A stretch of DNA of 47,735 bases, from assembly GCA_035516965.1 (NCBI GenBank), contig DATIZR010000048.1, positions 1 to 47,735 of the forward strand. The letters are read 5' to 3'. Position 1 is the stretch's first letter; each line of letters starts with the position of its first letter. The notes under the pieces are model-generated. The model was given only the letters and a program-made list of their open reading frames with translations, was not told where the DNA came from and did not search any database. Source of the DNA: Nitrospirota bacterium (GTDB taxonomy: Bacteria; Nitrospirota; UBA9217). Below are positions 8,760 to 18,773 of the stretch, piece after piece. The translations under genes and the position numbers were made by a program.

Positions 8760-11429
8760 ATGAGAAAAGCTCGGTTCTGTTTCCCCCTCGTCGTAGTTCT
8801 GTGCCTGCTGCTGGCGTCTATGCCTGCGCAGGCAGGAGCGCAGACGGACGTTCTGCGTGCAACGCTGGAGAATGGCCTTCGGGTGGTAATTGTGCCGAAC
8901 AGGCTGGCGCCGGTGGTCGCCACGGAAGTGAATTATCTCGTGGGTTCCGATGAAGCGCCGGAAGGCTTCCCCGGTATGGCCCACGCCCAGGAGCACATGC
9001 TGTTCCGCGGCAGCCCCGGGCTGTCCGCAGAACAGCTCGTGAACATCATGGCCCTGATGGGCGGTGATTTCAACGCCGATACGCAGCAAAATGTGACCCA
9101 GTATTTCCTTACGGTGCCGAAGGATGATCTTGACGTCGCGCTGAACGTGGAAGCGGTGCGCATGCGTGGCGTCCTCGACTCTGAAGAGCTTTGGGCGCAG
9201 GAGCGAGGCGCGATCGAACAGGAGGTGGCACAGGACCTTTCGAATCCCGAGTATGTCTTTTCCATGAGGCTTCTCGAGAATATGTTCGCCAATACGCCCT
9301 ATGCCCACGACGCCCTGGGCACGCGACCCTCGTTCGAAAGGACGACAGGCGCGATGCTCAAGGCGTTCCACGATACCTGGTACGCACCGAACAATGCCAT
9401 CCTCATCGTCGCGGGGGATGTCGACCCGGCGAAGACCCTGGATAAGGTGAAAGAGCTGTTTGGACCAATCCCCTCCCGGACCGTGCCTCCCCGGCCGGAC
9501 ATTCATCTTCAGACGCTCAGGCCGGCTTCGATCAATCTCGATACCGACCTTCCTTACGGCCTAGCCGTCGTAGCGTTTCGCCTGCCCGGCTTTGACAGCC
9601 CCGACCACGCCGCCGGGGAGATCCTTGCTGATGTTCTGGACAGCCAGCGGGGGTACCTCTATTCACTGGTTACCGAAGGGAAGGCCCTCTTCACGGGGTT
9701 TGATGGAGGGGCGCTTCCGAAGGCTGCTTACGGTTATGCCACGGCCGCGTTCCCTCCGGGCGGGGACGGCTCCGCCCTCATAGCCACGATCAAGAACATC
9801 ATCGCCGGATACGTGAAGAACGGCGTACCGGCCGACATTGTTGAAGCCTCCAAGCGCCACGAAATCACGGACGCTGAATTTCAGTCCAATTCCATCTCCG
9901 GGCTCGCCTCGGTTTGGTCGCAGGCGCTGGCTGTCGAAGGCCGCTCCTCTCCGGAGGACGACATTGAGGCTATCAAAAAAGTGTCTGTCGAAGATGTGAA
10001 CCGCGTTCTGAGGGAATACCTCGTGAACGACACGGCGATCACGGCCATTCTCACGCCGCGACCTTCGGGGATCCCCGTATCATCGGGCGGGTTTGGAGGC
10101 AAGGAGTCCTTTGCCCCGAAAGAAGCCTCGCTCGCGAGCCTTCCCGCGTGGGCGAAAGGGGTAGAATCATTGCCCTCCATTCCGGCGTCAAACGTCAAAC
10201 CCGCGCTCTTTACGCTGTCCAACGGCATCAGCCTCATCGTTCAACCGGAAAATGTGAGCCCGACGGTAACGGTCATGGGACAGATCAAGAACAAGCCGGA
10301 GCTTGAAGAACCCGCGGGAAAGGAAGGTGTTGCCGAGGTCCTGGCAAGCCTCTTCTCCTACGGCACGACATCCCTCGACCGGATCGCGCTCCAGAAGGCG
10401 CAGGACGATATCGGGGCAAACATCTCCGCTGGCACGAGCTTTTCGCTCAAGGTTCTCTCCGATCGGTTCGACCGGGGCATGGAACTGCTCGCCGACAACC
10501 TGCTGCACCCTGCGCTTCCCGAGGCCGCCTTCGCGGTCGTGCGCCAGGAAAAAATGAGCTCGCTCCAGGGCCGTTTGAAGAGCCCTGCCTATCTTTCACA
10601 GCGAACTCTCCGCGAAGGCCTCTATCCCGTGAAAGATCCGTCGCTCCGGCAGGCCCTGCCCGAAACGGTCGGCGGGCTGACGTTGACGGATGTCAGGACT
10701 TATTATGAGAAGGCGTTTCGTCCTGACCTGACGACCATCGTGATCATAGGCCGCATAACGCCTGCACAGGCCAGGGCTGCGGTTGAAAAATATTTCGGCG
10801 CGTGGCGTTCTCAAGGCCGGAAGCCCGCAACCGATCTGCCGCCGGTGCCCTCCAACAGGCCTTCTGCCGCCACGGTGCCTGATGCGAGCAGGGTACAGGA
10901 CCAGGTAACGCTTGCCGAAACGATCGGCATCACCCGCTCCCATCCCGACTATTACAAGCTTATGCTCGGCAATCACGTTTTGTCCGGCGCGTTCTATGCT
11001 TCACGGCTGTACCACGACCTGCGGGAGCAGGCCGGTCTGGTCTACACGGTGGAGTCTTTTCTCGATGCGGACAAAACACGCTCGCTTTTCGGCGTATTCT
11101 TTGCCTGCGATCCCCCGAATGTCGACAAGGCACGGGCCATGATCGAGCGGAACCTCCGTAAAATGCAGACAGACCCGGTAACGGAAGCTGAATTGCGGCG
11201 GGCCAAGATCTTACTGATAAAACAGCTGCCCCTCTCGGAAGCCAGCATGGACAGCATCGCCGGGGGAATGCTTTCCCGTTCCCAGGAAGACCTGCCGCTC
11301 GACGAGCCGGTCCGCGCGGCCGCGCAGTATCTGAAATTTACCGATAAAGAGGTGCAAAAAGCCTTTGCCCAATGGATCCGGCCGGCGGGATTTGTGCAAG
11401 TCACCATGGGGTCGAACCCGGTAAAGTAA
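8760..11429 (+). CDS. Secreted M16-family zinc metalloprotease
   Basis: An 889-residue two-half M16 peptidase (pitrilysin/processing-peptidase type). A signal peptide spans about residues 1-26 (ending near PAQAGA). The inverted zinc motif HxxEH is HAQEH at 75-79, and the third ligand is probably Glu155 in ERGAIEQE. The second half, from about residue 480, repeats the fold but has no HxxEH (the matching place reads GKEGVAEVL), so it is the usual inactive half that closes the chamber. The protein is probably periplasmic and degrades peptides. The start is fixed by GGGAGG 4 nt upstream; it lies about 100 nt after htrA. Confidence 0.92.
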   Translation: MRKARFCFPLVVVLCLLLASMPAQAGAQTDVLRATLENGLRVVIVPNRLAPVVATEVNYLVGSDEAPEGFPGMAHAQEHMLFRGSPGLSAEQLVNIMALMGGDFNADTQQNVTQYFLTVPKDDLDVALNVEAVRMRGVLDSEELWAQERGAIEQEVAQDLSNPEYVFSMRLLENMFANTPYAHDALGTRPSFERTTGAMLKAFHDTWYAPNNAILIVAGDVDPAKTLDKVKELFGPIPSRTVPPRPDIHLQTLRPASINLDTDLPYGLAVVAFRLPGFDSPDHAAGEILADVLDSQRGYLYSLVTEGKALFTGFDGGALPKAAYGYATAAFPPGGDGSALIATIKNIIAGYVKNGVPADIVEASKRHEITDAEFQSNSISGLASVWSQALAVEGRSSPEDDIEAIKKVSVEDVNRVLREYLVNDTAITAILTPRPSGIPVSSGGFGGKESFAPKEASLASLPAWAKGVESLPSIPASNVKPALFTLSNGISLIVQPENVSPTVTVMGQIKNKPELEEPAGKEGVAEVLASLFSYGTTSLDRIALQKAQDDIGANISAGTSFSLKVLSDRFDRGMELLADNLLHPALPEAAFAVVRQEKMSSLQGRLKSPAYLSQRTLREGLYPVKDPSLRQALPETVGGLTLTDVRTYYEKAFRPDLTTIVIIGRITPAQARAAVEKYFGAWRSQGRKPATDLPPVPSNRPSAATVPDASRVQDQVTLAETIGITRSHPDYYKLMLGNHVLSGAFYASRLYHDLREQAGLVYTVESFLDADKTRSLFGVFFACDPPNVDKARAMIERNLRKMQTDPVTEAELRRAKILLIKQLPLSEASMDSIAGGMLSRSQEDLPLDEPVRAAAQYLKFTDKEVQKAFAQWIRPAGFVQVTMGSNPVK

Positions 11430-11436
11430 CTGACCT

Positions 11437-11455
11437 GACCCTGCGGGGCAGGGTC
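11437..11455 (+). terminator. Hairpin after the M16 gene, possible terminator
   Basis: GACCCTGC and GCAGGGTC form a perfect 8-bp stem around a GGG loop, eight nt after the M16 stop codon. The bases that follow (GCTTCCTC) are only partly T-rich, so termination may be weak or Rho-assisted. Confidence 0.4.
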
Positions 11456-11525
11456 GCTTCCTCGCGGGATCACCCGGGAGCATTCTCTGGATGAGCGGGT
11501 AAAACAACCTGGCGCGAGAAAAAAC

Positions 11526-11553
11526 TTGCTATTTATGCCGGAATCGGTATAAT
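11526..11553 (+). promoter_or_regulatory. Sigma70-type promoter for the DEAD-box helicase gene
   Basis: TTGCTA (11526-11531), 16-nt spacer, then a consensus TATAAT (11548-11553). The predicted start near 11560 would give a leader of almost 350 nt before the helicase ATG at 11908. Confidence 0.65.
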
Positions 11554-11559
11554 GCCTCG

Positions 11560-11907
11560 ACTGTTAAAACATTGGCGGGATATGAAGCTCCTGAAATCCC
11601 ATCCTATCCCCGCCTTCGAACTCCATCGATCCCTGACCCCCCCTTGCTTTCAGTCCCCTTCTGAAATAGCGGCAGCATGCATGGTTGGCGAACGATGACG
11701 TTACCAGCGGTCGCATCCGTGCTCATGCCGTCCTTGTTCAGGGATACAGGTGTATCCCTGCGGCCCGCACACTAACCACTAACCCGCTTTACCGCACGAA
11801 ACGAACGTTCACGCAGTGTTGCCGTGAACGCACGGGACCGGTTCCCCGCGCGACGACGGATGCGCCGGTCGTTTTGGCTGATCAGCGGCTTTCTTGAAAG
11901 GACTAGA
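11560..11907 (+). promoter_or_regulatory. Long structured 5' leader of the DEAD-box helicase mRNA
   Basis: No gene is supported in this stretch. It contains three inverted repeats: CAGGGATAC/GTATCCCTG around an AGGT loop at 11739-11760; CGTTCACG/CGTGAACG around a 9-nt loop at 11806-11830; and GACCGG/CCGGTC at 11836-11870, followed by GTTTTGG. Long structured leaders are typical of cold-shock DEAD-box helicase genes such as E. coli csdA. Whether this leader regulates is inference. Confidence 0.5.
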
Positions 11908-13227
<1,320 letters not shown>

Positions 13228-13286
13228 TCCGGGAAGCAACACCCTGCGCACAGGCACCATGCTCCGGAAAAAGAGGGCCAAGGGGC

Positions 13287-13315
13287 TTGCACAGACACGG
13301 AACGTATGCTAATCT
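13287..13315 (+). promoter_or_regulatory. Possible promoter for the RRM protein gene
   Basis: TTGCAC (13287-13292), 17-nt spacer, then TAATCT (13310-13315) preceded by TGC, i.e. an extended -10. Matches to consensus are modest, so this is a weak call. Confidence 0.3.
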
Positions 13316-13409
13316 AGCTTAAAGGGCAACTTTTGTTCACCGAACAGGGAACCGGAAAACGTTGCGTTTTGGGGTCTACCCTGCGGAAAATCCAGGGAGG
13401 GATGGAGAG

Positions 13410-13769
13410 ATGGCCAAGAAGCTTTATGTAGGAAATTTGTCGTACAGCACGACGGAAGAGGATCTGCGAGAAGCCTTCTCCAAGATCGGCGAAGTTTCGT
13501 CGGTCAAGCTCATCGTAGACCCGACAAACGGCAGGTCAAAAGGGTTCGGTTTCGTCGAAATGGGTTCCGATGATGACGGTGACAAGGCAATTACCGCCCT
13601 GAACGGCACTTCGTTGATGGAACGGACGATCACGGTAAATGAAGCGAGACCCCAGCGTGAGCGAAGCGGCGGGGGTGGCGGCTACGGTGGTGGTGGAGGC
13701 GGCGGCAGAGACCGGCGGGGCGGCAGCGGAGGCGGCTTCGGCGGGGGACGGAACAAGAACTGGAGGTAA
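13410..13769 (+). CDS. Glycine-rich RRM RNA-binding protein
   Basis: A 119-residue protein with one RNA-recognition motif: RNP2 LYVGNL at 5-10 and RNP1 KGFGFVEM at 44-51, both with the aromatic residues that stack on RNA. The C-terminal third, about residues 85-119, is Gly/Arg-rich (GGGGGYGGGGGG, GGSGGGFGGGRN). This is the architecture of cyanobacterial Rbp proteins and related bacterial RRM proteins. GGAGAG directly upstream supports the ATG at 13410 over the in-frame ATG at 13362. A decayed bS21 gene begins at its 3' end, the same order as cyanobacterial rbp-rpsU. Confidence 0.92.
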   Translation: MAKKLYVGNLSYSTTEEDLREAFSKIGEVSSVKLIVDPTNGRSKGFGFVEMGSDDDGDKAITALNGTSLMERTITVNEARPQRERSGGGGGYGGGGGGGRDRRGGSGGGFGGGRNKNWR

Positions 13770-13913
13770 GGGTCGAGGGCAAGAATGTTGAAAAAGCGCC
13801 CGGACACTTAAACGCACACTCCAGACCGACGGCATCTTCCGGGAACTGAAAAGCAAGCGCTTCGCGGCAATCGTCCTTCCAGCGGGGAGCAGCAACGATA
13901 TGAAGCTTCCTGA
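13760..13913 (+). pseudogene. rpsU: Decayed ribosomal protein bS21 gene
   Basis: Starting at a CTG where an ATG would be expected (13760), the frame reads EVRVEGKNVEKA, and after the loss of one base around 13799 the next frame continues RTLKRTLQTDGIFRELKSKRF to 13863. Joined, this is a good bS21 N-terminal two thirds (pattern EVRV-x-N-x-EKALR-x-LKR...GIF-x-ELK-x-RRF). The expected FYEKPS region is only visible in a third frame (NRPSSGEQQRYE, stop at 13911-13913). Lost start, a single-base gap and a second frame break point to a pseudogene; assembly error could explain one but hardly all. It overlaps the last codons of the RRM gene. Confidence 0.65.
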
Positions 13914-13976
13914 CCATCTCCTTTGATAGAATCTCCCGGGAAGTCCGGGTAACGTACGATGAATTGAGTTATAAAG

Positions 13977-14001
13977 AAGGGTCGGCTCTCTGCCGACCCT
14001 T
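13977..14001 (+). terminator. Intrinsic terminator after the RRM/rpsU region
   Basis: AAGGGTCGGC and GCCGACCCTT form a 10-bp stem around a TCTCT loop, followed by TGCTGTTT. It ends transcription from the RRM gene and separates it from the dipeptidase promoter downstream. Confidence 0.85.
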
Positions 14002-14053
14002 TGCTGTTTAAACGCCTGTTGGTTTAGCGCATCGAGCGCGGGAAAACAATCCC

Positions 14054-14081
14054 TTGACATCAGGGAATGAAGACATACAAT
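14054..14081 (+). promoter_or_regulatory. Sigma70-type promoter for the M20 dipeptidase gene
   Basis: A consensus TTGACA (14054-14059), 16-nt spacer and TACAAT (14076-14081). Transcription would start near 14088, about 115 nt before the ATG at 14204. Confidence 0.7.
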
Positions 14082-14203
14082 AAGAGCGGTTTCACGATTC
14101 CAGAATGTGCCGCATCACGGCCATGCTGTATGCACGGTACCCCTCTTCCCCGAACTTGTTCCGATCATCGGATGTCGCAGTTACCAATAGGAGCGAGGTT
14201 TCT

Positions 14204-15601
14204 ATGAAGAACGAACAACTGAGCGCGGCCCTCGAACACTTCGCAAAGAATAAATCGGAACATGTGAAGGACCTGATCGACCTTGTCCGCATTCCGAGCA
14301 TCAGTTTTCCCGGCTATGACCCCGCGCCGCTCGTCCAGGGCGCCGAAGCGGTTGCGCGGCTCCTCTCCAGGAACGGCCTCACTGACGTACGCGTTCTCCC
14401 CGCAGGAACAGGTCATCCCTCGGTGCTCGGCCAATGGACGGAACAGAAGGGCAAGGCCACGATCCTGCTGTACGCCCATTACGATGTCCAGCCGATCGGC
14501 CGGGAACCGCTCTGGAAGTCGGGCGCTTTTCTGCCCGAAGTGCGGAACGGCCGACTCTATGGCAGGGGCTCGTCGGATGACAAGGGAGGCGTGGTCATGC
14601 ATGCCGCGGCCATCGGCTCCTTTCTCCGGTCAACGCGCTCCCTGCCCCTGAATGTCAAGGTGCTTGTCGAAGGCGAGGAAGAGGTCGGCTCCACGAATCT
14701 CGAGATGCTGCTCAAAAAGCATGGTGATCTCCTTGCCGCGGACGTCGTGCTGATCGCGGACAGTGAGAATTTCGACAGCGGCGTGCCGTCGCTCACCGCC
14801 TCCCTGCGGGGCATTGTCACCGTGAACGTGGAGGTCCGCTCGCTGGAATCGAGCGTCCATTCAGGCACCTGGGGAGGTCCGCTTCCGGACCCCGTTCTCG
14901 CCCTCGCCAGGATGCTCGCAAGCCTCGTGGACGACGAGGGACGGCCGGCTATCCCGGGTCTGATGGACAGGGTACGCCCGCTCTCGAGCGCTGAGCAATC
15001 TGACCTCGCTGCGCTCCCCTTTGATGAACGCCTGTACCGGAAGCAATCGAGAATGCTCGATACTGCGAAGCTCGTCGGCGGAGCAGGAACCGTGTATGAG
15101 AAGATGTGGCATCGCCCGTCCATCACCGTCAACGTGATCGAAGCAAGCAGCAGGAAGCAGGCCTCGAACATCGTGAATGACAGCGTCTATGCCCGCATCG
15201 GCATCAGGACCGTCCCCGACATGGACCCCTCTGAAACGCTCGAGCAGTTGAAGGGCCATCTGCTCCACCACGCGCCCTGGGGGGTGCAGGTCAGCATCGA
15301 GCCTGAAACGCCTTCGCGCTGGTGGTACTCCGATACGAAGGGCGATGTATTCGAGGCCGCGCTCAACGCGCTGGAGCGGGGTTATGGCAGAAAGCCGGCC
15401 GTCGTGGGAGCGGGAGGGTCCATTCCCTTTGTGCAGACCATTACGGACGCCCTCGGGGGGGTGCCCGCGCTTCTCTTCGGCGTCGGTGACCCGTACAGTG
15501 CGGCTCATTCCGAGAATGAGAGCCTGCTGCTCTCGGACTGGGAAAAGGGCTGCATGAGCCTGATCCATCTCTTTTCCGGCCTGGCGGATCTCAAGCGCTG
15601 A
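14204..15601 (+). CDS. M20-family dipeptidase (zinc peptidase)
   Basis: A 465-residue cytosolic peptidase of the M20 family, closest in layout to dipeptidases of the PepV/carnosinase type. Metal ligands are visible as His-x-Asp in LLYAHYDVQP, Asp in GRGSSDDKGG, Glu-Glu in VEGEEEVGS, Asp in LIADSENF and His near the C-terminus in SAAHSENE. The lid/dimerisation domain lies between the second and last motifs. The start at 14204 follows GAGG 7-8 nt upstream; the open frame extends further 5' but without a better site. The plus-strand neighbour 54 nt downstream is a PilZ protein, probably only co-transcribed. Confidence 0.9.
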   Translation: MKNEQLSAALEHFAKNKSEHVKDLIDLVRIPSISFPGYDPAPLVQGAEAVARLLSRNGLTDVRVLPAGTGHPSVLGQWTEQKGKATILLYAHYDVQPIGREPLWKSGAFLPEVRNGRLYGRGSSDDKGGVVMHAAAIGSFLRSTRSLPLNVKVLVEGEEEVGSTNLEMLLKKHGDLLAADVVLIADSENFDSGVPSLTASLRGIVTVNVEVRSLESSVHSGTWGGPLPDPVLALARMLASLVDDEGRPAIPGLMDRVRPLSSAEQSDLAALPFDERLYRKQSRMLDTAKLVGGAGTVYEKMWHRPSITVNVIEASSRKQASNIVNDSVYARIGIRTVPDMDPSETLEQLKGHLLHHAPWGVQVSIEPETPSRWWYSDTKGDVFEAALNALERGYGRKPAVVGAGGSIPFVQTITDALGGVPALLFGVGDPYSAAHSENESLLLSDWEKGCMSLIHLFSGLADLKR

Positions 15602-15655
15602 TACCCGGCAGCCTTTTGCCGCGTGAACATTCATCGGTTGTGAGGAATTCCTGAA

Positions 15656-16378
15656 ATGTCCGAAAAAAAATCCGTCCTGATCATCTGCCGCACGCCGGCA
15701 GGCCAGATGTACCTCGGCGTCCTGCTGAAGCGCATCTGGTACTCGCCGATCCTCGCGAAAACCGCTGAAGAAGGCGTGCGCCTGGCGCAGAATACCCGCT
15801 TTTCGCTGATCATTTATGACGGAGACGTCACCGGCCTGGAGCAGCGGGCTTCGATCATGCTCTTGAGGAGCGATGCCGCGGTGAAGGATCTGCCGCTCGT
15901 CGTATTCCTGACGAGCGAGAACACACCGGCCGACGATTCGCTCCTGTCGCTCGGCTGCACGGCGGTCCTCACCAAGCCGCTCGACCTGTCCATCGTCTAC
16001 GGCGTCCTCGGCCGTCTGACCGGCGAACAGCGCCACGCGCCGCGCATCCCCGCAAAGTTCATCGTGGAGATCAGGGAGGGAACCCCTGAAGCGCGACTGA
16101 TGTGTGTCGACCTTTCCGAGGGCGGTCTCTATCTGCGGTCGCACGAAAGCCTGCCGGAAGGTGCGGTGATCCATGTCCGTTTCACCCTGCCCCGCGATAC
16201 CGTGGTCATGGAACTGACCGCCCGGGTCGCCCGGGTGATCCCTCTTGGAACGCAGATCGATGCCGAGCCGGGTATCGGTCTCGAATTCGTGGACGCTCCG
16301 GAAGATTCCAGGCTCAGGATCCGGAACTTCGTGCAATGGGAAATGACGGGGGATCTGGAGTGGAAGGCGGATATCTGA
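15656..16378 (+). CDS. Pseudo-receiver/PilZ domain protein, probable c-di-GMP effector
   Basis: A 240-residue protein with an N-terminal response-regulator-like domain (1-120) and a C-terminal PilZ domain (125-235). The receiver keeps a central Asp (Asp55 or Asp57 in IIYDGDVTG) and Lys107 in LTKPLD, but the N-terminal acidic pair that binds magnesium is replaced by CR in VLIICRTPAG, so phosphorylation is doubtful. The PilZ domain has both c-di-GMP motifs: RHAPR (126-130) and DLSEGG (152-157). It should therefore bind c-di-GMP, and could act on pili, motility or secretion; a pilus-like operon is encoded further along the window. Confidence 0.85.
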   Translation: MSEKKSVLIICRTPAGQMYLGVLLKRIWYSPILAKTAEEGVRLAQNTRFSLIIYDGDVTGLEQRASIMLLRSDAAVKDLPLVVFLTSENTPADDSLLSLGCTAVLTKPLDLSIVYGVLGRLTGEQRHAPRIPAKFIVEIREGTPEARLMCVDLSEGGLYLRSHESLPEGAVIHVRFTLPRDTVVMELTARVARVIPLGTQIDAEPGIGLEFVDAPEDSRLRIRNFVQWEMTGDLEWKADI

Positions 16379-16431
16379 GCTCCTCTCGTGATGTCCGGGA
16401 CATTGTCTGGCATTAAACCTGTCGATCCAAC

Positions 16432-16472
16432 AAAAAAGCCGCCGGATGCATTCCGGCGGCTTCTGTTTTATT
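16432..16472. terminator. Bidirectional intrinsic terminator
   Basis: GCCGCCGGA (16438-16446) and TCCGGCGGC (16452-16460) form a perfect 9-bp stem around TGCAT. An A6 run precedes it and TTCTGTTTTA follows, so it works in both directions. It lies between the convergent PilZ gene (plus) and the PpiD-like gene (minus). Confidence 0.92.
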
Positions 16473-16488
16473 GTCGGTTCTCTTCTGA

Positions 16489-17184
16489 TTACGACCCCAT
16501 GGACCGTTCGTTTACGCTGATGGACGCCTTGCCCATCAGGCCCTTGACGAAGGCGTTCAACGCCTCACGCTTCTTTTCCGCTAAGTACGTCTGACCGAAC
16601 GCTTCCCTGTTCTTCTCGAAATCGCCCTTCTTCGCCTTGGGGTTCTTTGCGGCATAGGCCGAGCTCACCTCACTGTCCGTCACGGCGACCGCGTCTTCGA
16701 CCAGCCGCTCCAGCTTCATGCGAAGGAGATATTCACGCTGGCTCGCCTCGAATACGGCAGGCGTCATATTGATGTTCCTGAGCGCGTACTCGTAATTCCG
16801 CTGGTCGAACTTCCCCTGCTGGTTCGTGAACGCTGGGATCTGCATGATGTAGGATTGGATCTCGCTGTCGCTTACCTTCATCCCCATGCGCTCCGCCTCC
16901 TGCACGAGCAGCCTGGTCTGGATCAGCTCCTGCAGGGCCTGTTTTCTGAGCACCTGGGAAAAGCCCTCATTGAACTGGTCCTTCAGGATCCTGCGGTAAT
17001 TCTCGACCATGTTCTGGTAGACGCGGTTCACGTCGTCGGATCCGATCACATAGCCGTTCACCTTGGCCACCGTCCTGCCGCTGACTGACGATGGGTAGAT
17101 CCCGAAGAACAGGAACGTGACCGTGATGAGGACAACGATCGTCCACATGATCCATTTCATGTGTCTGTGCATTTGCTCAAGCAT
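16489..17184 (-). CDS. SurA/PpiD N-terminal-type membrane-anchored chaperone-like protein
   Basis: A 231-residue protein with one N-terminal membrane anchor (residues 9-28, MKWIMWTIVVLITVTFLFFG) and a helical SurA_N-type chaperone domain: VAKVNGYVIGSDDVNRVYQNM, then QELIQTRLLVQEAERMGMKVSD. The layout resembles PpiD, but there is no parvulin PPIase domain; the protein ends soon after the helical part. It probably helps folding of secreted proteins from the periplasmic face of the inner membrane. It is the last gene of the minus-strand run after gatB, 55 nt away, and ends at a strong terminator. Several ATG codons near the start are possible (17184, 17172, 17160). Confidence 0.75.
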   Translation of the reverse strand: MLEQMHRHMKWIMWTIVVLITVTFLFFGIYPSSVSGRTVAKVNGYVIGSDDVNRVYQNMVENYRRILKDQFNEGFSQVLRKQALQELIQTRLLVQEAERMGMKVSDSEIQSYIMQIPAFTNQQGKFDQRNYEYALRNINMTPAVFEASQREYLLRMKLERLVEDAVAVTDSEVSSAYAAKNPKAKKGDFEKNREAFGQTYLAEKKREALNAFVKGLMGKASISVNERSMGS

Positions 17185-17239
17185 TGCTCAACCCCCCACT
17201 CTCTGATAATATTTTGAAGTGTACCATTTCCCCTATTTG

Positions 17240-18670
17240 TTACCCGCTCAATTTATTCTTGAGCAGCTGGTTCACCATGTCCGGGTTCGCCTTGCCCTTG
17301 CTGGCTTTCATGACCTGCCCCACGAAGAATCCGAACAGCTTCTCCTTGCCGGCGCGGTAGTCAGCCGCCTGGCCGGGGTTGGCCTTGATCACTTCATCGA
17401 TGATCTTCTCGATCTCGCCGGTGTCCGATACCTGTACCAGTCCCTGTTCCCTGACGACCGCCTCCGCGTCCTTGCCGGACCGGTACATCTCCTCGAACAC
17501 GGTCTTTGCGATCTTGGTGCTGATCACGCCGTCGATGATCAGTTTGATCAGACCGGCGAGCCGTTCGGGCCTGATGGGGCAGTCCTCGATCTCCCTGCCA
17601 TCGGCATTCAGCAGCCGCATCAGCTCACCCATCATCCAGTTGGACACCACCTTGGGCTGGTTCGTGAGCTTCACGGCTTCCTCGAAGTAGCCGGCCAGGG
17701 CGCGGCTCTGGGTCAGCATGTAAGCGTCGTACTCGGGAAGGCCGTAGTCCTTCACGAAACGGCCGCGCTTGGCATCGGGCAGTTCGGGAATCGACGCCCG
17801 GATCTCCTCGATCAGTTCCTTCGCGATGACCACCGGGACGAGGTCGGGCTCCGGGAAATAGCGGTAGTCGTGCGCCTCCTCCTTGCTTCGCATCGAGAAG
17901 GTCACTCCCTTTGCCGAATCGTAGAGACGCGTCTCCTGGACCACCCGTCCGCCCTCATCCAGAACCTGGGCCTGCCGCTTGATCTCGTACTCGATCGCCT
18001 TCTGAACGAACTTGAAGGAGTTCACGTTCTTGATCTCCGCCCGGGTGCCGAACTCATGGGAGCCGGCGGGCCGGATCGAGACATTGGCGTCGCAGCGGAA
18101 GTTTCCCTTTTCCATGTCCGCGTCGGACACCTCGATGTAGCGCAGGATCGAGCGCAGTTTCTTCAGGTATTCCGATGCCTCCTCGGGCGTCCGGATGTCC
18201 GGCTCTGACACGATCTCCATCAGCGGCGTGCCGGCCCGGTTCAGGTCCACGAGGCTCGCCCCGCCCTCGGCCTGGTGCAGGTTCTTGCCCGCGTCCTCTT
18301 CGAGGTGTATGCGCGTGATGCCGATGCGCCTGACCTGTCCGTCGACCACGATCTCGACATGGCCCCGGCCGCAGACGGGCAGCTCATACTGCGAGATCTG
18401 GTAGCCCTTCGGAAGATCGGGGTAGAAATAGTTCTTGCGCGCGAAGCGGCTGAACGCGCTGATCGTGCAGTCCATGGCCAGGCCGGTCTTGACGATGTAC
18501 TCGAGGGCTTTCCGGTTCAGGACCGGCAGCACGCCGGGCATGCCGATGCACACCGGGCAGGTCCTCGTGTTCGCTTCCTCGCCGAACCGCGTCTCGCACC
18601 CGCAGAAGATCTTCGTCCTGGTCTGGAGCTGAGCGTGAACCTCAAGCCCGATCACTGCCTCATATTTCAT
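17240..18670 (-). CDS. gatB: Asp-tRNA(Asn)/Glu-tRNA(Gln) amidotransferase subunit B
   Basis: The 476-residue subunit binds mis-acylated tRNA and activates the glutamate or aspartate with ATP. It begins [15 protein letters not shown] and has CGCE...CPVCIGMPG (zinc-type cysteines), [23 protein letters not shown] and the C-terminal YqeY/tail domain ending [16 protein letters not shown]. The start at 18670 has AGGA about 7 nt upstream; the frame continues 17 codons further up without support. With gatA and gatC it forms GatCAB, which indicates that this organism makes Gln-tRNA(Gln) and/or Asn-tRNA(Asn) by transamidation. Confidence 0.96.
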   Translation of the reverse strand: MKYEAVIGLEVHAQLQTRTKIFCGCETRFGEEANTRTCPVCIGMPGVLPVLNRKALEYIVKTGLAMDCTISAFSRFARKNYFYPDLPKGYQISQYELPVCGRGHVEIVVDGQVRRIGITRIHLEEDAGKNLHQAEGGASLVDLNRAGTPLMEIVSEPDIRTPEEASEYLKKLRSILRYIEVSDADMEKGNFRCDANVSIRPAGSHEFGTRAEIKNVNSFKFVQKAIEYEIKRQAQVLDEGGRVVQETRLYDSAKGVTFSMRSKEEAHDYRYFPEPDLVPVVIAKELIEEIRASIPELPDAKRGRFVKDYGLPEYDAYMLTQSRALAGYFEEAVKLTNQPKVVSNWMMGELMRLLNADGREIEDCPIRPERLAGLIKLIIDGVISTKIAKTVFEEMYRSGKDAEAVVREQGLVQVSDTGEIEKIIDEVIKANPGQAADYRAGKEKLFGFFVGQVMKASKGKANPDMVNQLLKNKLSG

Positions 18671-18692
18671 AGCTGTTCCTTTCAATGCATTG

Positions 18693-18735
18693 AACCACAG
18701 AGGACGCAGAAAATTTCTCAATAACCATAGAGACG
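18693..18735. repeat. Short ~10-bp-period intergenic repeat (gatA-gatB gap)
   Basis: AACCACAGAGGACGCAGA (18693-18710) followed by AACCATAGAGACG (18723-18735). It has the same ACCACAGAG core as 5552-5573. Immediately beside it, ACTCCGAACTCGGCACTCCG (18747-18766) is another periodic stretch. The gap to gatA is otherwise empty. Confidence 0.5.
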
Positions 18736-18773
18736 ATTAAAATCGTAACTCCGAACTCGGCACTCCGAGCTCA

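Noticed and set aside
13661-13766. GGC/GGT-rich stretch as a tandem DNA repeat
   Set aside because: It encodes the Gly-rich tail of the RRM protein; the repetition is at protein level.
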